Shown here piece by piece: positions 1 to 7,467 of a stretch of DNA of 21,474 nucleotides (position 1 is the first letter of the stretch; each line of letters opens with the position of its first letter). A program made the translations under genes and the position numbers. The notes below the pieces were generated by a model. That model was not told where the DNA came from and ran no database searches. It saw nothing but the letters and a program-made list of their open reading frames with translations. The stretch covers positions 1 to 21,474 of the forward strand of contig JADFKI010000021.1 of the NCBI GenBank assembly GCA_022565015.1, given 5' to 3'. The DNA is from Chloroflexota bacterium (GTDB lineage Bacteria > Chloroflexota > Dehalococcoidia > Lucifugimonadales > JADFKI01).

Positions 1-2
1 AT

Positions 3-599
3 TGGTTCGAGGGTCTTGATGCCGTGGCGCTCTATTCATTCATGTGCAAGTACAATCCCAGGACCTATATGGAGATCGGCTCGGGATACTCATCCAAGTT
101 CGCGAGGAAGGCCATCGAAGACCACAATCTGCGGTCTCAGATCGTTTCCATTGACCCTGAGCCCAGGGCTGAAATCGACGAGATCTGCGATCGAGTGATT
201 CGTCGTAGGGCGCAGACAGTTGATATGAACATATTTGATGAGCTGGATGAAGGAGACATTCTGTTCGTTGACGGCTCCCACCGCTGCCTGATGAATTCGG
301 ATGCCACAGTAGTATTCTTAGATATTCTTCCCAGGTTGAGGAGTGGCGTTCTCATACATATCCACGACATATTTCTGCCCTACGACTATCCAACCGAATG
401 GAGCGGCCGCTACTACTCAGAGCAGTACCTGCTGGCCGCGCAGATACTTGCGGGGGGGAATAGGTTCGACATACTACTGCCGGCAAACTTTGTCAATGAA
501 CACGAGCAGTTGAGTCGCGTACTGGACCCTCTTTGGAGCGATCCCAAGATGGCGGGAGCGAACAAGGACGCATACTCCTTTTGGATGACCGTAAATTGA
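3..599 (+). CDS. Class I SAM-dependent methyltransferase, 5'-truncated by window edge
   Basis: The reading frame is open from the first base of the window, so the true start lies outside. A GTG at 24 is only an internal codon. The visible 198 codons begin WFEGLDAVALYSF and continue with YMEIGSGYSSKFA, the glycine-rich motif I of class I methyltransferases. Next come VSIDPEP (motif II acidic residue) and ILFVDGSHRC (motif IV-like, Asp then His), followed by IHIHDIFLPYDYP, typical of the Methyltransf_24 group of small sugar/O-methyltransferases. The C-terminus ends FWMTVN. The substrate is unknown. Next to a polysaccharide locus, methylation of a glycan residue or lipid carrier is a reasonable guess. 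It is convergent with the polymerase-like gene ending at 1214. Confidence 0.82.
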   Translation, partial: WFEGLDAVALYSFMCKYNPRTYMEIGSGYSSKFARKAIEDHNLRSQIVSIDPEPRAEIDEICDRVIRRRAQTVDMNIFDELDEGDILFVDGSHRCLMNSDATVVFLDILPRLRSGVLIHIHDIFLPYDYPTEWSGRYYSEQYLLAAQILAGGNRFDILLPANFVNEHEQLSRVLDPLWSDPKMAGANKDAYSFWMTVN

Positions 600-1213
600 T
601 CCAGGCTAGGCTACTCACAGACGTTGAACCGTTAACCATTAGGGGTCAATCTCTGCTAAGACCAATTAAGAGTCGACAATCACCGACTTTGCAGGATAAG
701 CCATTATTATTTCTGCCCAGATGCGGCGTGAAGATGGTATGAAAATTTGAGATTTCGGGTTTGAGGAAATACCGGGTCGAGAGATCCGAGCTTTCTCGTC
801 TCTTCGACCGCGTGGCGACCGCAATGGGCAAGATTTCATTGGCGATCAACGACGGGCTGATCGTCCTGACTGCCTCAAGTCGTGCCGACACCTGGTCTAG
901 TATCTAACAGGGCAAGTCGCCTGGAAGATCCTGTTTATCCCACGTCGCCGAGAATGTCCACGCCCGCGCAGGACGTCGGTGTTGATCAAAGGCCCGAAGT
1001 CGTGACAGGGAATGGCCTTCTGGGCTTCATGGTCATCGTCGTCCGTTTTCAATACCTTGAGCACCTCGATGCCCAGACCCTCGCATTTGCTTTTCACTTC
1101 AGCGGTATTGGCATGATCAACGTGGCGACCGGACGAAGCTGTTAAACGACATCGTCACGATGGACGACGGCCAGACGGAAATGCTCGCGGTCCCTGAATT
1201 TTCCTACTCCGTA
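600..1213. other. Gene-poor stretch between convergent genes
   Basis: No convincing intact gene was found. Short open frames exist on both strands. One on the - strand (897-1097, GTG start) contains VLKVLKTDDDDHEAQKA and HDFGPLINTDVLRG, which read like protein sequence but match no family I can name. On the + strand, removing one A from the run at about 739-742 would give a 55-codon frame ending at 907. A perfect 6-bp inverted repeat (CATCGT/ACGATG, one-base loop) lies at 1150-1162. The region may hold decayed genes. Confidence 0.4.
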
Positions 1214-2851
1214 TCAGCGAGGGCCGATATGCAAGGTGCGTGGGCGATTACCTGGGATATTGGGGACCTGCTCGTGCTCGGCGGTGGTGTTCTCGTCTGG
1301 TTCGACCTCGCTGGTTCCTTGATACTCGGGCATGTGAGGCAATCTGGTCACTATACCCATCAAAGCCCCGACCAGTAACATCTCCCGAAAGTCGACGAGG
1401 CCCATATCGAAGGTCGCCATCAACAGCCACGTCAACATGGTGACGACGGCGAACACGGCGGTGCTCTGGATATACTTGTCGCGGGCGTTTTTCGCTACTA
1501 GAAGCGAATGCACGATGGCCCGTCCCGACATGAACCAGAAAGCGGAAAAGCCGACAATACCGATACGCATCCACACCCAGAGGATCGTGTTGTGAGGGAC
1601 GATATCCCAGTAGACAAAGTCGTACTTAATTCCAGGTACAGGTATGTAGAATATGATGCTCCGGCCGTAGCCTCTACCATATAGTGGGCTGCTTTGAATG
1701 TTGTATTTCAGGTCAACGGCCTCGATCTCTCTTGAAAGGTTAGAAGTGGAATCCCGTCCTTCGGGAAATATTAGGGAACGGACCGCCCTCGTGGGTTCCG
1801 CGATGATGCTTCTGCTGGTCCAGGTCGCGGCCAAATAGACCGGTGATATCATGGCCATGAGCAAGCAAACGACCAAAAGGTGCTTTCTTCGAGATCTCAA
1901 CAGGTAAAAGGCCATCACGAATATTAAGGCCGCTCCCAGAATCAGAACCAGATTCCCGGCCCTGCGCTGGTTCGTCAGGAAGGACAGGACGACCGGGGCC
2001 ATTACCAAAATAGCGACGGTTAGCTGCCCTCTGTGACTGCGAAACAGGTATAAAATCAGAATAAAGCAGAAAAACAGCGCGAACAGATAGCTCTCCTCGT
2101 GCGCCATAACGGAGTTGGCCGATCTCGCGATGCTGGTGATGCCCCTCAATTCTCCATCCAGCGTAACCAGGAATCGCCAGCTCCCGATCAGCCCCTTCAG
2201 TGCGACCGAACCGATTATTACCCAGAATATAATCGGTAGCTGTTTCCGGTTGGAGATGGTATTCACGGCTATGAGGTAGGCGACAAAGAGGTAGACCTGC
2301 GTTCTTATCTCCCAGAGAGCCGCTTCTATGTTTCCTCCGCGCATGACGCCGTTGAGGAAGCCAAACATGACCATCGCCATGTAGAAGCTTATCGCCAGAA
2401 ACAGCGGTCCGGTTTCCAGCGGAATTTTCTTTTCCGATATTCTTCTCAAGGCAACGGCGGCCAGCGTGAAAACGGCGATAATCTCGAATCCGTTGAATAT
2501 CAAAAACCTCGGTCCGCCTACGGCCCTTAGCGTTTGAAAGAAACCGGAATCGTCCGTAATTGAATCCGGAAAGCCCAGCGGAAAGGTCTCGAAGACGAAG
2601 GCGCCGCCAATCGTGATATACAGACCAAGGGCGGGCCGGTTCCAGATAAGCGGCAGGACCAGCAGAATGCCAATGACGACGCCTATGTATCCTGGTTCGT
2701 CGCTCCACGATCCGGATACGACGCCTATGAACAGTACGAGGAACGCTAGGGCACCGTAAACAAGAAGCTGCCGAATGGACGACAATCTGGGGTGGCGAAG
2801 GGCGAAACCCCTTCCAGACGCGCTTATGATAACTGGAGTTTGATTGGCCAT
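1214..2851 (-). CDS. O-antigen ligase/polymerase-like membrane protein (Wzy_C family)
   Basis: This 545-aa polytopic inner-membrane protein has roughly ten to twelve hydrophobic segments. They start at about residue 29 (LLVYGALAFLVLFIGVVSG) and run to about 505. A large loop between the later helices (about 340-410) contains LYGRGYGRS and VPHNTILWVWMRIGIVGF. The HN(x)2LW...G.G pattern is the hallmark of the Wzy_C/O-antigen ligase family, which joins or polymerises undecaprenyl-linked glycan units at the periplasmic face. The C-terminal tail of about 35 residues is hydrophilic and acidic. ATG start at 2851 lies 60 bp after the stop of the SGNH hydrolase gene, in the same direction, so it is probably the distal gene of the operon. 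Whether it is a polymerase or a ligase cannot be decided from sequence alone. Confidence 0.85.
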   Translation of the reverse strand: MANQTPVIISASGRGFALRHPRLSSIRQLLVYGALAFLVLFIGVVSGSWSDEPGYIGVVIGILLVLPLIWNRPALGLYITIGGAFVFETFPLGFPDSITDDSGFFQTLRAVGGPRFLIFNGFEIIAVFTLAAVALRRISEKKIPLETGPLFLAISFYMAMVMFGFLNGVMRGGNIEAALWEIRTQVYLFVAYLIAVNTISNRKQLPIIFWVIIGSVALKGLIGSWRFLVTLDGELRGITSIARSANSVMAHEESYLFALFFCFILILYLFRSHRGQLTVAILVMAPVVLSFLTNQRRAGNLVLILGAALIFVMAFYLLRSRRKHLLVVCLLMAMISPVYLAATWTSRSIIAEPTRAVRSLIFPEGRDSTSNLSREIEAVDLKYNIQSSPLYGRGYGRSIIFYIPVPGIKYDFVYWDIVPHNTILWVWMRIGIVGFSAFWFMSGRAIVHSLLVAKNARDKYIQSTAVFAVVTMLTWLLMATFDMGLVDFREMLLVGALMGIVTRLPHMPEYQGTSEVEPDENTTAEHEQVPNIPGNRPRTLHIGPR

Positions 2852-2911
2852 GAGATCTCTAGAAGAAGATGAATACCAGAGTCTGGAATACCGCCGCAGG
2901 CTGTTTTAGCA

Positions 2912-4027
2912 TTACTCAAGTCCTCCAGATTTAAAGGAAAGGGCTTCGCTCTCTGCTTCCTTAATGAGATTATTTTCAATAATGTACTGCGCTAGCTGCA
3001 GACCCACTTGTTGATGCGCATAGGGCGTCCAATGCCAGAAGGATTTTTTCCAGTATAGATACTGGTCGTCAATATCTTTCTCCAGCACTTTCGCCGATTC
3101 GAAGTAATTCAACTGGTCAAAATAGCGCATGTCCTCCTTTGGGAATTCGGAGATTAGCTTATCCCAGGGGATATCGACTAAAACGAGCGGGACCTGATGT
3201 TACTGGGTCACCTCAAAGATCCGGTCGATAATTGATGCCGTCAATTTCCGCCGGTATTCGGATCGTTCGGCAGCGGCTTCCTTCTCATCCTGTAAGCTGA
3301 CAGTCGAATCTTTCGCATTGGTATTGAGCCTGGCTTTGTAAACATAATCGGATGCAATCCTTCTAACCATGTACAGCAGATTGGATCTCTCGGCCAAATA
3401 GCGATAGAGAGGCACGGAGTACAGAACATTTCTCAGCTTTATCGCAGGCAGATACTGTTCATTCTTCTGAACCAGTTCCCCATCGGAAACCGTAAATAGG
3501 TCCGAGATGATATTTTCCGATAGGTCATTCTGGTAGAAGGCCAAAATGATCAGATCCGGATCATACCGGAATGCCTCATTCTGAAGAACGATCAGTTCTT
3601 CGGCATTGGAAAATCCGGGAACTCCAAGATTAATGATCTCGATGGGAAGATTCTTTTGCTTAAAATATTCTTCGCTTATGGTTAAATAGTGGTCTTCAAC
3701 ATCAACACCGATCCCGAACGTAAAAGAGTCTCCCAGAGCAACGATGCGTTTGATTCCCGGCGGTTTGGCATATGTGAAATCTCGGTCGGAACGCATATTT
3801 TGACCGTTGGTGCGAATATTGACTCTGTATTCCGGCGTCGTATGCCATATATCGATATTCGGGTAATTAATTCGGACGCCATAGGGACCGTCAGTGACAT
3901 AACGGGGTATCACGGATTGCGGAATAAAAGTGCGCACATACAGCTCGGCCGCGAATAACAGCGCCACTGTTATTCCCATCATCAGGCCAAACATGAATGT
4001 GTATCCCCAGAATGGCTTGATTCTCAT
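2912..4027 (-). pseudogene. Membrane-anchored SGNH/GDSL hydrolase, interrupted by an in-frame TAA
   Basis: Two open segments (4027-3203 and 3199-2912) are in the same frame, separated only by TAA at 3200-3202. Reading through gives about 371 aa. There is an N-terminal anchor (residues 8-28), then RIVALGDSFTFG with nucleophile Ser101, an FYQND block III-like segment, and after the stop QVPLVLVDIPWD and FWHWTPYAHQQVG with the likely catalytic His. The residue three before that His is Ser rather than the usual Asp. The layout resembles AlgX/AlgJ/DltD-like enzymes that move or remove acyl groups on exported polysaccharide. The start is supported by GGGGAG about 9 nt upstream. CAA to TAA is the simplest lesion. 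It could be a sequencing error, a real pseudogene, or readthrough. Confidence 0.75.
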
Positions 4028-4315
4028 TACGATGTCTCCCCTTTTGCGAAAAGGCCGGGCTCATCGGCTACTTTCATGCCCGGAAACGGCTTGAGCTTCA
4101 GGTTTTCGGCGACTAACTTCTTTATTAGACACCCCCGCCCGTATAGGCGGGCAGACCGCTTACGATGGTAACAAGGTGTTCAGAAGTATTAGTCATATCA
4201 TCCCGGCGAATTCGACATTACGAGTGGGACGTTTTCCTCTTGGCTAGGGTTCGGAGGATGGAATGGTTGACAAGGAGGCCTATCTGAAAATCATCTTTGA
4301 AATGCCATAAGAGCT
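4028..4315. other. Stretch with gene remnants between the small membrane protein and SGNH genes
   Basis: No full gene was found. A - strand frame without a start reads RLYGRGCLIKKLVAENLK and ends in GLFAKGETS at a TAA that overlaps the SGNH ATG (TAATG at 4025-4029), as real coupled genes do. It runs back to a stop at about 4178. A GC-rich inverted repeat sits at about 4135-4152. On the + strand, GGAGG at 4253-4257 precedes a 15-codon frame (4263-4310, MVDKEAYLKIIFEMP). Taken together this looks like eroded or deleted sequence. Confidence 0.4.
4125..4196 (-). pseudogene. Possible remnant of a sulfotransferase N-terminus
   Basis: A 23-codon frame starts ATG at 4196 and reads MTNTSEHLVTIVSGLP, then AYTGGGV and stop. 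VTIVSGLP is how the 5'-PSB P-loop of one sulfotransferase group begins (there followed by RSGTS). Here the match ends right after the Pro, at a GC-rich hairpin (GCCCGCC/GGGCGGG, about 4135-4152). The hint is from family memory over few residues, so it is weak. It may mark a deletion or recombination scar. Confidence 0.25.
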
Positions 4316-4456
4316 CTAGAAAAAGAAGAAGTACCACGGGGGAGCGCCGAATGTGATCGCCAGCAGCGCCAATCTCACCCACCAGTTGTAGTCCTTGGCG
4401 ACCAGCCCTACGGTAAGGTAGACCCCAAGCAAAATGACGGTCAGCATAATCGCCAC
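4316..4456 (-). CDS. Small two-helix membrane protein (46 aa), coupled to upstream ATPase gene
   Basis: This short frame begins with GTG at 4456 (or ATG at 4447), only 6 nt after the stop of the CpsD-like gene. GAGGTG at that gene's end can act as ribosome binding site. It encodes two hydrophobic segments, MLTVILLGVYLTVGLV (residues 4-19) and VRLALLAITFGAPPWYFFFF (27-46), joined by a short polar loop AKDYNWW. The Trp and Phe residues near the ends fit membrane interfaces. No family was recognised. Its position after the two ATPase genes and the Wzz-like gene suggests a partner in polysaccharide assembly, but this is inference. Chance is possible for so short a frame. The hydrophobic pattern and tight coupling argue for a real gene. 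Confidence 0.5.
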   Translation of the reverse strand: MAIMLTVILLGVYLTVGLVAKDYNWWVRLALLAITFGAPPWYFFFF

Positions 4457-4462
4457 TAGAGA

Positions 4463-5224
4463 TTACACCTCATGAAGGACTCTCTGGACCCACTGAGGCA
4501 TCGCCGATACGGCATCACCCAGGATTACCCCCATCATCTTCTCCGTACCTATGTGCTGGCTGGCCTGGAGCATATCGTCGATGGGGGTGACTCCCGCCTT
4601 TACGCTCAGAAATACGCCGTCGGTAGCCTTCAGCATCTCCCTGGTGTATGCGTTCGTGAGCAACGGCGGCATGTCCAGCACGATGTATCCATAGTATTCC
4701 TTCAGATTGGCAAGCATGCCTGGCAGGCGCCGCCTGAACTTGCTGGATGCGGAGTGTGACCATATCTCCAGAATATCGTCTTCTTCTTCGTCGCCACCGA
4801 TCACGGCTATGTCCAGATTCTCCACGGCAGTCTTTCGGACTGCGCCTTCGATGGAACTTCCGTTGTCCACAACATCAACGAGGCCGGGGTTAGTTTCCAG
4901 ATCAAATTTCGAAGCGAGTCCGGAGTTGCCCAACTCGCATTCGACTATCAGAACGCGCTCTCCGCTTTCCCTGGCTAATGCGGAGGCTAGGCCGAGGCAG
5001 TTGACAGTCTTTCCCTCACCTCTCGACGCGCTCGTAACGCCCAACACAAAGGGTGAAGAGGGACTCTCCGAGACATTTATCACCCGTAGGGCCGTCTCCA
5101 ACCAGACTCGTTGAAGATTTCGCAGCGTTGATAGCTCGCTCTTGCTGAGCTTTGCACCGCCAATGCCGTTGGTGTTCTTCCGGTATCTTAATGAAGGGAA
5201 CCGGAAAGGCGAACCTACCCTCAT
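4463..5224 (-). CDS. CpsD/CapB-like P-loop ATPase (second of a tandem pair)
   Basis: The 253-aa protein belongs to the MinD/BY-kinase fold. Walker A is SASRGEGKTVNCLGLASALA (residues about 65-85), the A'-like strand is VLIVECELGNSG, and Walker B is YIVLDMPPLLTNAY. In typical bacterial tyrosine kinases the A' strand reads D-x-D-x-R. Here it is E-C-E, and the usual C-terminal tyrosine cluster is absent. It may therefore act as an ATP-driven regulator of the Wzz-like protein rather than an autokinase. It overlaps the preceding gene by ATGA (5221-5224), so the two are translationally coupled, and they share motifs throughout, indicating tandem duplication. It is cytoplasmic, with no membrane segments. 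Confidence 0.82.
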   Translation of the reverse strand: MRVGSPFRFPSLRYRKNTNGIGGAKLSKSELSTLRNLQRVWLETALRVINVSESPSSPFVLGVTSASRGEGKTVNCLGLASALARESGERVLIVECELGNSGLASKFDLETNPGLVDVVDNGSSIEGAVRKTAVENLDIAVIGGDEEEDDILEIWSHSASSKFRRRLPGMLANLKEYYGYIVLDMPPLLTNAYTREMLKATDGVFLSVKAGVTPIDDMLQASQHIGTEKMMGVILGDAVSAMPQWVQRVLHEV

Positions 5225-6111
5225 ACCTGTACCGTCCTATCAAGCGTATCGAAACGCTCGTACTGGTTCCCCATCAGTGCGCCGACCAGCAACGCCTCTT
5301 TGTCCGGAACAGGAGGTAGCTCCGGAATCTCTATGATCTTCACTGGCGAATTTCTTCGTGTGGTTCCGGTAAGAAGACTAGGCAGTGTTCGCCTGAAGCC
5401 CGTCATCAAAAGAACGGCAGCCAGCTTGTCTTCTTCAACCATATGCATCGCGATGCTCATCTGCTCCAGCGGCGTTACATCAGTCTTCACGGAGAGAAAT
5501 ATCCTGTCTGCCTCTCTCGACAGGTCCAACGCATAGGCGTTCCTAGTTAGGGGCGGCAAATCCAACATAATAAAATCGTAATGGTCTTTGAAGTGGGTGA
5601 TCATCGTTGGGAGATACCGCCTGATCCTGCTGGACGTGAGCTGATTGCTGGAAGTTGAAGGCGGCCCGTCTTGCCTCGAACCCCCTATCGTCACTACATC
5701 CACACGAGCAAGGTCGGTCCTTCGTAAGATCTGCTCCATCTCCACTGGAGGCTGCTCGATAAACTCGATCAGGCCCGGTTCCGGGTCCAGCCCAAAGAGC
5801 TTCGAGATGCCAGAGTTGCCGGCCTCGCATTCGACAATCAGCACCCTTCCATCGATTTCGTGGGCCAACGCCACACCCAGACCCAGGCAGGCCGTGCTCT
5901 TGCCTTCACCCTCGATAGCGCTGGATATACCGAGCACGGTCGCTTCGGGCTTCTGGAATGAGTTGAGAACAAAGAGCGCCGTCTCGACCCAGGTCTTTCG
6001 CAGCCCCTCTAATGAGTTTGATAGCTCTCGTTCCGCCCACTCATTTTGAGAAACAGCCGTGCTAAGACGAAGCCCACGCTTCAAACGGTCAAATACCCGC
6101 AAACTCCACAT
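5221..6111 (-). CDS. CpsD/CapB-like P-loop ATPase (first of a tandem pair)
   Basis: The 296-aa paralogue of the next gene has Walker A SSAIEGEGKSTACLGLGVALA (about 63-83), A'-like strand VLIVECEAGNSG, and Walker B FIMLDLPPLTRNAY. Both copies share the WVETAL.V.N segment before the P-loop and a VFLSVK/IFLSVK.DVTP-like strand later. This copy has an extra C-terminal tail of about 40 residues (KIIEIPELPPVPDKEALLVG), which resembles the cytosolic tail of the Wzz-like protein (LIVEIPDLP). No tyrosine-rich tail is present. It starts 24 bp after the Wzz-like gene. The pairing with Wzz implies control of chain length or export of polysaccharide. Loss of the A' aspartates makes kinase activity uncertain. 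Confidence 0.83.
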   Translation of the reverse strand: MWSLRVFDRLKRGLRLSTAVSQNEWAERELSNSLEGLRKTWVETALFVLNSFQKPEATVLGISSAIEGEGKSTACLGLGVALAHEIDGRVLIVECEAGNSGISKLFGLDPEPGLIEFIEQPPVEMEQILRRTDLARVDVVTIGGSRQDGPPSTSSNQLTSSRIRRYLPTMITHFKDHYDFIMLDLPPLTRNAYALDLSREADRIFLSVKTDVTPLEQMSIAMHMVEEDKLAAVLLMTGFRRTLPSLLTGTTRRNSPVKIIEIPELPPVPDKEALLVGALMGNQYERFDTLDRTVQV

Positions 6112-6135
6112 CCTCCCGAGACCCGGACGGTCTGG

Positions 6136-7284
6136 CTATTTACCTCTCTCGAACAGCCCCAGCGACGCGTCCAGCAATCTGGCTCTCCTCTTCGAGGACG
6201 ACGGCAGATCTGGAATCTCTACAATCAGTGGCGTCTCGATGAGTCTTTCCACGTCCGCCCTTGTCCTGACCAGTCCGTCCCGCCATGTGCTGAATACGAT
6301 TCCCACCATACCCAACATGCCTCCGAGAGTAATCCCCAGCATGCTCATCATGGCGAGCTTCTTCATATTTACTGACGCGGTGCCGCCGGCTATCGGCGGG
6401 TCCACCACTCGGAACCTCAGATCGATCGTCGATATCGTCGTATCGCTCCTCAGCTTCAAGTCCTCGATTCTCTCCAAAGCGGACAGATATCGCGCCTGCT
6501 CCAGCTGCACGGCCTGCTGTATGGATTGCAGCTCGCGAAGCTCTTCAGTCGGCCGCTGTAGGCCCGGAGGTGGCGGTGGAAACCGCCTTTCATACTCTGA
6601 AAGCTCATCGAGGGAGACCGCCAGCCGTGCCTCCTGTTCGACCAGCTGACGACTGAGGAATTCCTGACCGGCATCGGCCTCTCTGTTGCGAGTCGCGATT
6701 ATCTCCTCGCGGTGAATCTCCAAGATCTCTTCGATGATTCTCCGGCCCAACTCCGGCTCGGAGCCCCTATACGTTATTACGACAAGATTCTGACCGACCG
6801 TTTTAGATCGAATGGAACGGCCTACCATCCTCAGTGCTTCGACTAGAATCTCTCCTCGGGTTACGGGTGGCAGCAGCCCTGCGGCAGATGCCAGTCCGGA
6901 TACAATCGGAATTCCAGCGATACGCCTCTCCAGCGTAGAAACCTGTGGCCACTGTCCTGCTTCAATAGCATCCATAAGTCCAGAGCGCTCCATAATCTGC
7001 AACCTGAAGTCGCGTGTACGGATGCGGTCGTTGATTATCAGGCTGTCAAGCTCGTTGGGGGCGACTCTGCTTCTAGACGACGCGTTCGGAATAAGCTGAG
7101 TCTGCTCCACCCACAGTGTGGCGCTAACCGTGAACTGGCTAGCCGTGAGTAAAAAAACCAACACGGTCAGAATTGGAATGCCAATGAACGGCGCCAGAAA
7201 CAGTATCTTGCGCCTGTACAATGTTTCGAGATATCGCTGAATAACGATTGTACGCGCTCCTAATTCCTTATCTTTGTTCTTCAA
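6136..7284 (-). CDS. Wzz/GumC-type polysaccharide chain-length determinant protein
   Basis: The 382-aa inner-membrane protein has the polysaccharide co-polymerase layout. The first TM is at about residues 30-50 (ILFLAPFIGIPILTVLVFLL), followed by a long periplasmic domain with a heptad-rich helical stretch (about 195-295, IEEILEIHREE through YERRF and LERIEDLK). A Pro-rich segment FRVVDPPIAGG comes just before the second TM (about 325-348, MMSMLGITLGGMLGMVGIVF). The cytosolic tail of about 35 residues carries no kinase domain. That function is supplied by the two ATPases encoded just downstream. The TTG start is the only one possible: an in-frame TGA immediately precedes it. It is preceded by a 183-nt leader that may fold. 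Confidence 0.88.
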   Translation of the reverse strand: MKNKDKELGARTIVIQRYLETLYRRKILFLAPFIGIPILTVLVFLLTASQFTVSATLWVEQTQLIPNASSRSRVAPNELDSLIINDRIRTRDFRLQIMERSGLMDAIEAGQWPQVSTLERRIAGIPIVSGLASAAGLLPPVTRGEILVEALRMVGRSIRSKTVGQNLVVITYRGSEPELGRRIIEEILEIHREEIIATRNREADAGQEFLSRQLVEQEARLAVSLDELSEYERRFPPPPPGLQRPTEELRELQSIQQAVQLEQARYLSALERIEDLKLRSDTTISTIDLRFRVVDPPIAGGTASVNMKKLAMMSMLGITLGGMLGMVGIVFSTWRDGLVRTRADVERLIETPLIVEIPDLPSSSKRRARLLDASLGLFERGK

Positions 7285-7467
7285 TCATCTCATGGTCGGT
7301 TTACCGATACGCCCAGGCCCTGCCAAAGTTACCGTCTTCCCGCAAAATACCTGGGTCAGACCGATTTCGCTTGGATGCACCAATATCGCCTTAGCCCCGA
7401 GAGGCTACTCACCAGCAGAACCCCTGCTCTCTTGTAAGGTCGATCAAAGTAGCCTTCCTAACCGGCT
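7285..7467 (-). promoter_or_regulatory. Possible structured leader RNA upstream of the Wzz-like gene
   Basis: Read on the - strand, this interval contains AGCAG/CTGCT (7428-7414), TAGCC/GGCTA (7407-7392), and CCCAGG/CCTGGG (7355-7350 with 7317-7312). Nearest the start codon is TCGGT/ACCGA (7307-7303 with 7300-7296). A second TCGGT lies at 7364-7360. ACCGA at 7300-7296 could therefore pair either with the nearby copy or with the distant one, where it would close the CCCAGG helix. Such alternative pairing next to a start codon is typical of attenuators. It does not match a riboswitch class I can name. Confidence 0.35.

Noticed and set aside
1150..1162. Inverted repeat CATCGT C ACGATG as a terminator of the O-antigen ligase-like gene
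   Set aside because: The one-base loop and missing T-run make it unlikely to terminate transcription.
1740..2708. 322-codon frame on the - strand in another phase of the O-antigen ligase-like gene
   Set aside because: Arg/Gly-rich translation with no membrane segments; the in-phase frame is clearly the polytopic protein.
7285..7467. Cyclic-di-GMP or Mn riboswitch identity for the Wzz leader
   Set aside because: The conserved GGGCAAACC...GCAAAGCC core of the c-di-GMP-I class and the conserved loops of yybP-ykoY are not seen, so only a generic structured leader is claimed.
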